From Isoetes taiwanensis (taxonomy: Eukaryota > Streptophyta > Lycopodiopsida > Isoetales > Isoetaceae): a stretch of 64,000 nucleotides of DNA. Numbering within the stretch: position 1 is the first letter of the stretch; each line of letters starts with the position of its first letter. The notes beneath the pieces are model-generated. The model saw only the letters and a list, made by a program, of their open reading frames with translations. It searched no databases and was not told the origin of the DNA. The position numbers and the translations under genes were made by a program. Below are positions 11,641 to 21,100 of this stretch, one piece after another. The DNA lies in the NCBI GenBank assembly GCA_021234155.1, contig JAJEKV010000334.1, positions 62,001 through 126,000 on the forward strand. Direction: 5' to 3'.

Positions 11641-12479
11641 GCAACCCGAGTGTGGGAGGATGGGAAGAGGAGGCTGAGTGAGAAGTAGATGGGTTTTGAG
11701 GCAAAGATGTGGCCGAGAGGGCATGGGTCATGAGGGAGCGGGAGTAGGAGCAGGAGAAGGGGGCGTGGTAGGAGAAGAAGCGAGGTGGCCATGCGGTTGG
11801 GGTTGCGGGTGGTAGCAAAGAAGCGTGTCGGCCGGAAAATGTGCATCTTGCCTCGAACCAATCCTGCGGCACCCCCCTGGTGGCGAATGCCTCGACCCGA
11901 CAAGCTCCTCGTCTGCGTGCCTCCGTTGCACGGGTGTGAGGTCTGGTCTCACGCACAGGATGTCCCCTTCAAAGATCGGCCCCGGGCGCAAGATGGCATC
12001 ACGCACTGCATCCGCGAACCGTGAATATGACAATGCGGTCCACGGCCGAGGCGATGAGCCCCATGACGGGCTGCTCGAGAAATGTGAACTGGCCCCGGGA
12101 ATGTCATCCGATCGAGAATGTGTGTTCGGATGTTGTGGGCGAAGACTCTCCTATATGCTTGTTAAGATGCCTCGAACTACGGTGTAGCCTCTCGCACAAG
12201 GCCTCGAGTTCTCGCGGCTGCCAAGCGGGTCAAAGGTGGGGCGAGGGCTGGGTCCTTTGGGGGGGTGGTGGTGGCCGGGATGGCGGGAGTGGCTGGAGTC
12301 GCGGGGCAGCGGTCGCGGGGAGGGCCGCCGGGCGCCGGAGGCTATGGCGGGGGTAGCGGTCAGCCGCCGTTCACCGGCCCTGTGAAGTGGGAGCACGCCT
12401 CTGCGGTGGCTCGGCTTCTTGGCTATCTCCCGCCAAGACTGCCGGTGACTATGAACCTCGGCGGGGAGACCACTGCTCG

Positions 12480-13200
12480 CATCTATGGATGGTTGCCCGC
12501 GAACCCCGGAGCCCCAAAGACGGGCATCGAGGGCCGGGCTTGCTGTTCCGATCTTACTAGAAGATCCCGGGCGTATGTCCGGCCGTCACGCAAGAGCGAC
12601 TCGCGCTTCCGTGCCATGATGGTGGCCGCCTCCCTCGGCCGAAGCCGGAGACACCGCGTGACCATCGTCTCCCTGCATTGGCGCTCTCCTCTCTGTGTCA
12701 TGGTGTCCGAGTGATGAACCACGAGTCTAGGGCGCCCCGCATGTGTCGGCGACCTCCCTGCCCTAGCATTTGCCGCCGGTGTGCCGGGCCAAGGCCATCT
12801 TCCACATGCGCCGCGGCGAGTCTCCGGACACTGCGGATGCGGTTCTTCTCGACCACCATTTGCCTTTTGAGCACATGGGATGCCGAGGACTCCATCTCCA
12901 CTGTCATGCCCGGCAAAGTGGGCGGTAGCCTCAACACGAGCTTTGTTAGCCTCCACTCCCGCTTTGACATGGCTCCATTCTCTGCCGAGGTAGGAGTTCC
13001 TATGTGGTGCGAGCAATCAATCCCTTCCCGGGCGGGCTGGCCTCGGGCCAGGGGGCCTTAGCCTTAGCCCGAGCCTCCTTCTTCATGGAGGATGACTCTC
13101 CCGCATCCATGATGGCTGATCGGGACCGTTTGTCGCGGGGCCCCTCGCCTTGGGTTTCCCGGGGGCCCAAACTTTCGTGGGCCATGACTTTCAAAGTTTG
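12480..13200 (-). pseudogene. Putative LINE ORF1 remnant
   Basis: Upstream of the endonuclease, minus-strand frames are rich in Arg, Ala and Glu. One fragment near 12,700-12,970 carries KNRIRSVRRLAAAHVEDGLG, which looks like the basic/helical part of an RNA-binding ORF1 protein. No zinc knuckle or RRM could be identified, so assignment rests only on position. Confidence 0.35.
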
Positions 13201-13364
13201 CGGGGTCTCGGCTGCGGAAAGGGTGCTTAGAATCCAATTTGGGGACTCAAAAACGCGGGCAGAGCACCTTTTGGGGGTGTGGCCACAAAAAGCCTAGCAC
13301 ACAGCCCGGAAAAGTGCAGATTTGAGCACTGAAACAAAGACAAGCATGCATGTATCATACACCG

Positions 13365-13393
13365 TTGGAAAGCTCTCTGAACCAGCTTTCCAA
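13365..13393. other. Perfect 10-bp hairpin at the LINE 5' edge
   Basis: TTGGAAAGCT (13365-13374) and AGCTTTCCAA (13384-13393) are exact reverse complements around a 9-nt loop, ten bases before the resumed recombinase sequence. It lies at what should be the 5' end of the minus-strand LINE. Confidence 0.7.
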
Positions 13394-13403
13394 CAAGCCC
13401 AAG

Positions 13404-13615
13404 CAGGAGGAGCCACTTAAGCAGCTACTTTGGATGTCCCGGATAGAATTTTCAAGGCTCATGGTCGTTGGCGCTCTAATTCAGCTATAGATGGTTATGT
13501 TTCGCCTTCTATCCAACAACAACTGCTTGTTTCATGTTCCTTAGACTTATATCCTCAAGATCCTAGTGCTTTGGCTCTTTTGTTGGCTTCCTCTGCCCCT
13601 CCCTGTAGCCATTGA
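13404..13615 (+). pseudogene. Tyrosine recombinase, 3' part
   Basis: This is the continuation of the gene interrupted at 8167. GGA GCC ACT directly follows the HSARRG sequence of the left part, then come DVPDRIFKAHGRWRSNSAI and DGYVSPSIQQQ. It holds the third catalytic box (H-x-RW) and the nucleophile tyrosine (DGY). An in-frame TAA at 13418-13420 adds a second inactivating change. The protein ends at the TGA at 13613-13615. With the LINE removed, the boxes fall in the normal order and spacing for XerD-like recombinases. Confidence 0.75.
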
Positions 13616-13959
13616 CTCTACTGCCTCTATTTTCCAGCATTGTGGCTCTTGTTGTTGGTTTTCTAGTGGAGTGCCCAGATGTGGCTTTCTTTCAGTTGTG
13701 TTCCCTCTCTTCTCCTTGCCTCTCTTAGTTAGCTTGCTGGTTTTGACAATTGAATTTATCTTCGTATAATGATAAGAAGATAAAGACATATTTTGTTGCC
13801 TAATAGGTATCTAACATTTTATCTTTCTTATCCATTGTAGAACAAAGGTAAATAAGGGTATAATAGACATTTTCGTGCGCATCTGTGTAGTCATCTGGTT
13901 TTAAGGCAATGGATCAACATCAAACAGGTGTCAGACCCAAGCCTATCACTATTAACCAT

Positions 13960-14140
13960 ATATTCTTCAATCGGTGCACCTAAATAGAGGACATTCGTGA
14001 TAAACAACACGACCTCTAATGTTATTGTGTAGATTTTACAGAAGCTTTTAATCTAGTCCCTAAAGAGGAGGTATGGAGGAGATTGCCGCAGTTAGGCATT
14101 CCACATAAGTAAAAGAATGTTGTGTATAGGTTTTATTAGT
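13960..14140 (+). pseudogene. Short LINE RT remnant
   Basis: One plus-strand frame reads CYCVDFTEAFNLVPKEEVWR, then RLPQLGIP, a clear match to the RT palm motif (V-D-F-x-K-A-F-D-x-V) and what follows it in LINEs. The catalytic Asp of KAFD is Asn here and stops flank it, so this is a decayed scrap about 150 bp long. Confidence 0.6.
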
Positions 14141-14199
14141 TAGTTAATTAATAGTTTTACCGTCAAACCATTTGACATGCATTCACTGACTTTCATTCT

Positions 14200-14900
14200 C
14201 GCAGAACAGAAGTTTACATACGCAGCATGCGATACGAAGTTAAAGTACTTACGCCATCATGGGACGTGACAAGACGTGCTTATTGATTTTTACGCAAAAA
14301 ATGAGGAAAAAACAATTTTTGTTTGTTGTTTAATGTACGCATACAGTACGTATTTTATAGGTACATTACGTACTTTATAACGATACCCGTATTTTATGGT
14401 TTTTTTTAATAAATAAATAAATAAAAATTGTTAAAGTACGTACCGTATGGGTGAAAGCATGCTAGGGTGTACCATCTAAAGTACTTTTTAGGGAGTGTGA
14501 AACTATTTTAAAAGTACCCAAAGACTGGTACTAGGAACTTGCGTAAATGTTTGCAATAAATAATAAGTTTGAGAGTTAATCCATTTATATTAATCCATAA
14601 TAGTATTGTTATCCTCTAATACTATAGATTGACATGTTATTGACCTTCAATTCAAAAAATTTCGATTGATTTTAATGGAAAGAAAAAACAGAAAGTACCA
14701 GTTTTAAAAGTACCCAGTGTAAGTACTTTTGAGGGTTCCAAAAGTGGTACACCGTAGCATGCTTCTACCCGTATATATTTTATGGTACCGTACATACCAT
14801 ACGCATACTTTAAACAACAACTTTTAACGCTTTTCGTGACGTTAAGTTTTAACCAATGTATGTTATGTCAGACTACACGTTGTATCGCGTCTGCATAACG
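14200..14900. mobile_element. Foldback element with a nested inverted-repeat insert
   Basis: An outer pair of arms (14324-14352, GTTGTTTAATGTACGCATAC; and 14780-14820, its approximate reverse complement) encloses an inner pair. The inner arms are 14440-14473 (GAAAGCATGCTAGGGTGTACC) and 14746-14776 (GGTACACC-TAGCATGCTTC). Both pairs are imperfect. There is no coding frame. The arrangement suggests one MITE inside another, or a foldback element with layered arms. Confidence 0.6.
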
Positions 14901-15242
14901 CATGGCATGGGAAGTATGGTACTACACTATTCTCAGCACACAATTAGGTCAAAGCATGGAGGTGGGAGACACTTTTTGTGTCAATGACTCTTAGTATCTT
15001 TAGTGGGTGCTTTCTGAGGCCATTTTCTTTTCAGCCCTCGGAAATATTTTGCTCTTTTCTTTTTCTAAATACATTTTTTTCTGAAACGCATTAATATTTC
15101 GTCTTAGAATGAAAAAATTCAACCTTAACGTACTTGTAGCAGAAAAGCTATATAAAAAAAAAAATTGTTTCAGCACTATTAGTGGATGCTTACTGGCGCA
15201 AAAATGTCCTCGATCAAAAAGGTTCAATTACAATACAGTGGA

Positions 15243-15313
15243 GGCGACATGGCCAAGTGGTAAGGCAGAGGACTGCAAATCCTTTATCCCCAGTTCGAAT
15301 CTGGGTGTCGCCT
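15243..15313 (+). tRNA. trnC-GCA: tRNA-Cys(GCA), plastid-type
   Basis: A full cloverleaf can be drawn: acceptor GGCGACA/TGTCGCC, D stem GCC/GGC, anticodon stem GAGGA/TCCTT around CTGCAAA with anticodon GCA at 15275-15277, and T stem CCCAG/CTGGG with loop TTCGAAT. Discriminator T follows and no CCA is encoded. The primary sequence resembles chloroplast trnC-GCA far more than a eukaryotic nuclear tRNA-Cys, whose plant form starts GGGTCC. Flanking DNA does not look plastid, so this is probably a small organelle-derived insertion; whether it is transcribed is unknown. Confidence 0.85.
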
Positions 15314-15319
15314 GAAAAT

Positions 15320-16600
15320 AAAATACAAAGAAGTAGTTTGGGTTGGCTATCATGTTACCTCTAAATATGGATTGTGTTGCTCCATATTATAGCCTGTCAC
15401 ATTATCCATATTCGAATTCCCAAAAAAAAAAAAAAACACACATGTTCCATTATAGTGCGAAGTACAAGGATGTTAAATAATATATCCATTGCTTGGTATA
15501 GTTTTGATAGGCGATCAAGTACGTCTTCGCGTTCTATTCTGGATTAGCATCCTACTATCCACTTTTAAGTATTTTGACTACATTCTCTGCCTTCATGCGA
15601 AGGAGTGTTAATGTTTTCCAGCCTGTGTTGCTATCTTTTATTGAACCATAGAATAATCCATATTGATGGAGAGGTGGTTGGAAGGCGAAACTGACTAAAA
15701 AATATGGCTAAAAGATTCAAGGGGAATCCACAAGGTGAAGTGCAGAGCAAGCCAAACCTAAACAAAGGTCTAGACCCTACAAAGCAACAAACACTCAAAA
15801 GAAACTATTAAAAACCATTAGGAAACAAAAATACAAAGCACTAAAAATTAAAAAGGGAAAAAGGAGCACCCGGTAACCCAAGCAAAGTGGGGGCAACTCG
15901 ATCGCATTTTCAAGCCTTCGAAAATATAAAACTATATTGGAGTAATTTAGCACCCACCTTATAAACTTTCTAAATTGTATCTATGCATATCTCGATAGTT
16001 GATAATTAAAGCTTAGATTTCAATTCGTTCTATATTTAGCTGATGATCATTTTAATCTTGTTATGTTACAAGCTCCGATGATTATTTTGCTCTTGTTATG
16101 TTACGAGCTTCAAGAAATGCCCCATAGAAAAATGTTTGCTAGTCTCCTAAGCAAGAGGTTCTAGGAAGGCAACACTAAGTTGGTCCTTACGATCTAGCAA
16201 GGAAAACTGAGTGTTCTACGATGAAAAGCATGACCCATTTTTGTATAGTGGCAATGTATTGGCCTAGGTACAGAACCGTATTGTGGACAGGGATTCCTTG
16301 TCACTGCCATGTTGCCATAAGGTTGTTGAAGGGCTGAAGGCCGGACTTTGGGAATGATAGGCTAACTTGGGATCTTTGAATAAACCGTGGGCATTAGATC
16401 ATTTTGATCGTTTAGTGCGGGAGCATTAGATCATTTTAAGGTATTAAGATAAGAAATTATTTATTAACCATTAAAGGAAGAATGAGCGAGCACTCTCAAA
16501 ATCGGGGCAGCCAAGGATCCTGGCCTCCGAGGTGCTGCCCGATGCATTTGCCATGCAGCCAAGCTCATCTAAAGAGGCTGGCCAAATTCTGAAAACCAGA
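15320..16600. other. Non-coding stretch
   Basis: No gene seen. A 31-bp-period repeat (GGAGCATTAGATCATTTT-like words near 16,391 and 16,422) is the only structure noticed. Confidence 0.5.
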
Positions 16601-16614
16601 AGCAGAGACTGGGA

Positions 16615-17725
16615 GAATGGAATGGAATGGAATGGAATAGATTAGATTAGATTTTTTATCGTCCACGGAGACCAATTGGTCTATGGGAGCCAAACAAAAA
16701 GAGAGCAGCAAACATATTACTGTCAGGATTAAAAAACCCTCGCCCCAAAGAGTTTTCGAGGGAAAAACCTTAGCAGTAATAAGCATGTTGATACATTGTA
16801 TAGTTGTATAAGACAATTCACTACTGCCTCGGAGGACACAACTGAGTTCGTGTATTTATAACCTCCTGGAGGTATGACCCCAACAAGCCCACGGAGGCCA
16901 TATTTAATAACTCATGCAGCGACTGGTCAAGCACAACTAACCGAACATACAGCGCCTGGATATGGGCAAACGCTGGGCAGATCTGAAGCGCATGGTGGCA
17001 ACACTGACAAAGCCTGTCCTCCCGTGCTTCTCGAGGCCATCGTCCTGTCTCAATGCGGAGATGATGTGCACCCACGCGAATGGAAGCTATAAGTCTGCAC
17101 TTCTTCATGGGCAAATGGGTGCGCAAGTACTGGTGTGGGCCTCTTGTGAGCGTGGCTTCATGGGCAAATGGGTGCGCAAGTACTGGTGTGGGCCTCTTGT
17201 GAGCGTGGGATTGACTTGCTGCCAATAGTGTGCCATCTTAATGTGTGTCCGAGCATCTGTATCCCAGAGCTTGCCAAGGAAGCTAGCATCTAGGTACAGC
17301 TTTAATGCATTGTGATCATTCTTTGTCCATACCTGCACGCATCTGTATGTCTATGCATCGAAATGTGAGAACCACTAAGCTTGCTTGTCCTTCAAAGCAA
17401 GGCTTTGAGATTCCAAGGGACCGAAGCCAAAAGAAAGTTGGAAATCGGATTAGGCGACCAGACAGAAGGGCGCCACGGGGTTGAGCTCTCGAAGTTTTTT
17501 TAGTACATTGCAGGCCTCTGGCTCCAACTCCCAAAAACAACTCTGGAGACCCAACTCTTGTCTCAAGCTAAACGATCGGATGATCTCATTTGCAATGTTT
17601 CCTTCCTCGTTATTCTTAGTGGTCCATAACCCAATCCTACGTCCCTCATTCTTAGCCAACAATCCCAGCCATGAAACTTGATCAACGCCGATCTCGAACC
17701 TCCACAACGAACATTCTAGCATCCT
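16615..17725 (-). mobile_element. 5'-truncated LINE copy with 3'-end module B
   Basis: On the minus strand, from 17,725 down, a frame reads RFEIGVDQVSWLGLLAKNEG, then a Cys-rich C-terminal segment (HHLRIETGRWPREAREDRLC, then QCC) like the LINE C-terminal zinc region. It ends in the shared 3' module (16,652-16,775: CGAGGGTTTTTTAATCC, GGTCTCCGTGGACGATAAAA) followed by TAATC and ATTCC repeats down to 16,615. No RT core is present. It lies just downstream of the CPSF160 stop codon. Confidence 0.7.
17103..17208. repeat. Perfect 53-bp tandem duplication
   Basis: The unit 17103-17155 (starting CTTCATGGGCAAATGGGTGC) is repeated without any mismatch at 17156-17208, inside the LINE fragment. Identity implies recent origin or a local assembly duplication. 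Confidence 0.9.
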
Positions 17726-17960
17726 CGCAACATATTCCCAACATATTCATACCGAAACATAAGGACCATTTATTTTATTGTTTTAGAAGACTGAGAATTT
17801 CTTTCACAAATTAAAATTCTACAATTCAAAAGCCTTTGAGATCCTCGCAACATATTCCCAATATATTCGTACCCAAACACTAAGGACCATTTATTTTATT
17901 GTTTCAAGAGACGAAAGAATTTCTTTCACAAATTCAAATTCTACAATTCAAAAGTCTTTG
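17721..17960 (-). repeat. Two 120-bp tandem units with AATAAA, 3' flank of CPSF160
   Basis: Units starting at 17721 and 17841 share ATCCTCGCAACATATTCCCA, the word GGACCATTTATTTTATTG and a closing ACAATTCAAAAG block, with a few differences. Read on the CPSF160 (minus) strand, each unit contains CAATAAAATAAATGG, that is two overlapping AATAAA signals (17890-17900 and 17769-17779). They lie 150-280 bp beyond the stop codon, a plausible place for alternative poly(A) sites. Confidence 0.75.
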
Positions 17961-18049
17961 AGATGACAATAAAAAGATTTACTTTGAGTGTACTTCATAA
18001 TTTACAGAATGCCGTAGTGGCAAAGCTTACAAATGATACACCACCATTT

Positions 18050-18164
18050 CTAGAAAAAGTTAGTGCTTACGGAAAGATCACGTAAATTTGCTAAAATTTG
18101 TGACCTCGTTGAACCAATCTGACGGGCAACCACCATTTGTTGGCTCATTGGCAAATCTTCATAG
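18050..18164 (-). CDS. CPSF160: CPSF160 last exon
   Basis: After an ATTTGCAG acceptor the exon reads YEDLPMSQQMVVARQIGSTR followed by SQILANLRDLSVSTNFF and TAG at 18050-18052. The family ends in the same pattern (QIGTTR-x-x-IL-x-x-L-x-DLSVGTSF), so the C-terminus is intact. Confidence 0.9.
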
Positions 18165-21100
18165 CTGCAAATTTTTGCATGACAAAATACAGTTATTTAA
18201 AAAAAGAACTGGAAATTTGAAAAAGAGAATGTGTGGCTGATTTTATACTGTGCAAGTAGCTCGCAATCGACAATTGTGTCAGGCCCTGGACGATGAGATG
18301 CACCATCAGATCGAAACTGCCTAAATGCCCGTGGGTTTAACCCAGCAATGTGTCCCACTGCATCTATAAGCTTGGGTTGCAAAGTCTTTAGTCTTCGAAA
18401 TGTCAATTCATCTACAGGTGCAACATACCCAATGCCTCCATCTAAGGTGCCGAAGTACAAGGCAAATCTATTGGAACGTGCCGGTGGAGATGTTGGCAGC
18501 ATTTGCAGTCTCAAGAACTTAGTGATATGTGCTCCTACATGAAATTCGGCTTTGGATAGTAACTTCTGACCCTTCCAACTTTCCACACTCTTAGGCGCGT
18601 ATGAAAATATCTGCAAAAAAAGAAACCCCAGTAGACGCTTATGGAGATAAATACTTCTGATAGGAGTTACTTCAAGAATGGCATCCATCATAATTACTAC
18701 TTTTACCTGAATATTTTTCCTACTATCAGACACCGTCAGACTGAGAATGCTGCCATCAATCATGAACTCTGTGGCATAACAATTTAAGGCTCCAAAGTCT
18801 TTTGCAAGCAGAACGAGCTGTGCACCCTCTTCCTTCCAGCACAAAAAGTATACACTTTTATGTATATCACCAAATAAGACAAAATTCTTCACCTGAAACA
18901 GCATGACCATTAAATAGATGAGGTGACAAAGCCTTTGCAACACTCCAGATAGACAATCTTACAATGTTTAAGCTGACAACATAGAGTGGTGCATCGAAAA
19001 ACGCAGTTCCATTCAGTTCTGATCCGTTCCAGGTGTGAAGAATTATTTTAGGACCAATTGCCACCAGCAGATGTCCCTGAAGTGATGCAATCGCTGATAT
19101 TGCTCCCTTGAGTTCCTTCGAATACACTTCTCTTACCCACGAATTGGCATCATTGGGTCGGGACCCAGTGACAAAAGAATAATTCGACCTCAGTATAGCT
19201 ACATCCTCTCCCTGTGCAAAAGCAGTCCCAATAGCCAGTAAATTTTGGGTCTGATCCGTTGAGAGATTCTGTAATAAGAAACAGGGTTTTGTCAATAACT
19301 ATAATGTAATGACTTTCTCTGGAGGGTCAGAAGAGACAAGTATTTACCTTGACATTAACAATTCTTACGGTAAGGGCATTTTCCATGGTCTGCATCTTTA
19401 ATTTTCCCTTTGTTTCCCATGCAACCCCCTGCTTTGCCGGTCGAAGTACTCGAACCTCATACTCATCCACCATAACCAACTTATTTCCATCCTCCCCATT
19501 ACAGTGATCTGTTTGTTCAGCTTGATTTCCTGGCTGGTCCAGTGAAGGCAAGACCACAGAAGCTGGTACAGACACCTGCAAACAAATTTGCTATAGATGA
19601 AAAGCATCAAATCACAAGATTAAAGATTTCAGACTTACATTAAAGGAGACAATAAGAGCATAGAGATTCATGTCGGAATGGTAAGTAATTTGATGAGGTG
19701 TCCCACGCAGAGGAATCTGTAATGGGGATTATTAACAAACTTAGAAGTTAGTCCTATAAACGACTAATAAATTCAACTCAACAGCACTCAAAAGACCAAT
19801 AAAATTTAAGGCCATATTCTTCTTTATCATTCTTCAAGGGTATCCATTTCAACTCGATAAATCCCAATATGAACTGCAGAGCAGTCCAAATGTTCACCAT
19901 GCAGCAGCTGGAAGTGGAATCTTTATATTTACAGTGGAATACTTCCTGAGCTCAAATACACAACGACCAATCTATATGCAGGTTTAGCAACTTGCCTTTT
20001 GCACAGGCCAGTGGCAGTCATAATTGAGAAGCGACGGGAGCTGACATATTTTAAGCAACCCCTATAACAAGAACAGTATCGGTAAGTACATTAAAGAAAC
20101 ATGATACCACCACATACAGCATATTTCCAAAACCTTTTATACCTGGTCCGTAATATATATAAGGCCATGCTGGCAGTTTATATTATGTAAAGCCGTGAAT
20201 GCTAAAGCCCTCCCATCAACCACCTAGAATTCCATGTATAGATTGCGTCAACAAAGAAGGATAGCAACCATAAAGCAACAGCAAATCATAAACCATGCAA
20301 CCATGCTGTCATGCTTGTGCTGTAACAAACAAGTTGAATCCGTATAACCAGCTTTTGCACAAGCATGTCAGCAACTCGAACAGGCACTTCTATCAAACAT
20401 GGCAAGCCAATCAAGTATGGATTTTAGGTATTTGGCTGCCGGCAACTTCAGATTTAACCCCCAAGGTGAGAAGGACATGGTGGACTACGGCGAAAGTGGC
20501 TCGCCCCCAACTGCATAAAATCAAATGGGATTCTCTCGCAGCCTTTGGGCTCCAGTAAACAAGTCTTAGCCAGCAAACAAATGCTTGATGTTGGCATACA
20601 AGTTGTAATTTGGCCGGACAGCAGATGCCATGGGGTGAAATCAAATGCCAAGGAATCCCAGGACCTCACAACATGCCTCTAAATGCTCTTTATCCTGTGA
20701 GCTAACACATTATTCTGAAGACGTTATCATGATGCAGAGAATTTGCAACATCCAGAACATTTTGTCCAACCATTAACTTTTGCTATAACTAGTTACAAAA
20801 GCTATTTCAAAAATCAGTTCCCACAAAATGATTCTCTCCATTTTCTATTCTTAAGACTGTCTTGGGGTGCACAGTAAACCTGAACACAGGGATTCTCACC
20901 CAGCTGCGAGATGAATGCAGGTGAAATATACATAATTATACAGAATTAAACAAGACACACCTGTGGGTGAGCCCGTATCCGTTCTCTGAAAATCATTAAC
21001 CATACAGGTCTTGCACCAGTGAGAAAGACACCTTGTGTACCTCCAACATTTTTAAAAGGAATAATCTTTGGGGGCACCATACTACCATCCGTTTCTTCTT

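Larger units (their letters stand above)
8168..13403 (-). mobile_element. GC-rich degenerate non-LTR retrotransposon (LINE)
   Basis: This minus-strand block interrupts the recombinase gene inside its HxxR box. Reading from 13.4 kb downward it shows a charged ORF1-like region, an AP-type endonuclease (VSWNCRG, LMETWEHL, LLGDFNARD, SVVDYVL), and a reverse transcriptase (KAG-P, FAKAFDTVP, GCPLSPTLFGLYID, a damaged Y-x-DD box). It ends in a 3' module with a hairpin, then CTTCC-type repeats. Reading frame changes every few hundred bases, so it is inactive, at least as assembled. GC content is far above the neighbours. The family is the same as the LINE at 30.2-31.3 kb, judged by shared words in the RT. 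A possible target duplication (AGCAAGGAGAGG versus AGCAGGAGG) flanks the block. Confidence 0.8.

Noticed and set aside
11785-12714. Plus-strand GC-rich frames rich in Gly/Arg
   Set aside because: Antisense of the LINE ORF1/endonuclease region; composition-driven, no domain.
15109-15364. Short plus-strand frames overlapping the tRNA
   Set aside because: They run through the tRNA-Cys gene and have no independent coding signal.
18348-18542. Plus-strand frame inside CPSF160 exon 24
   Set aside because: Shadow of the real minus-strand exon.
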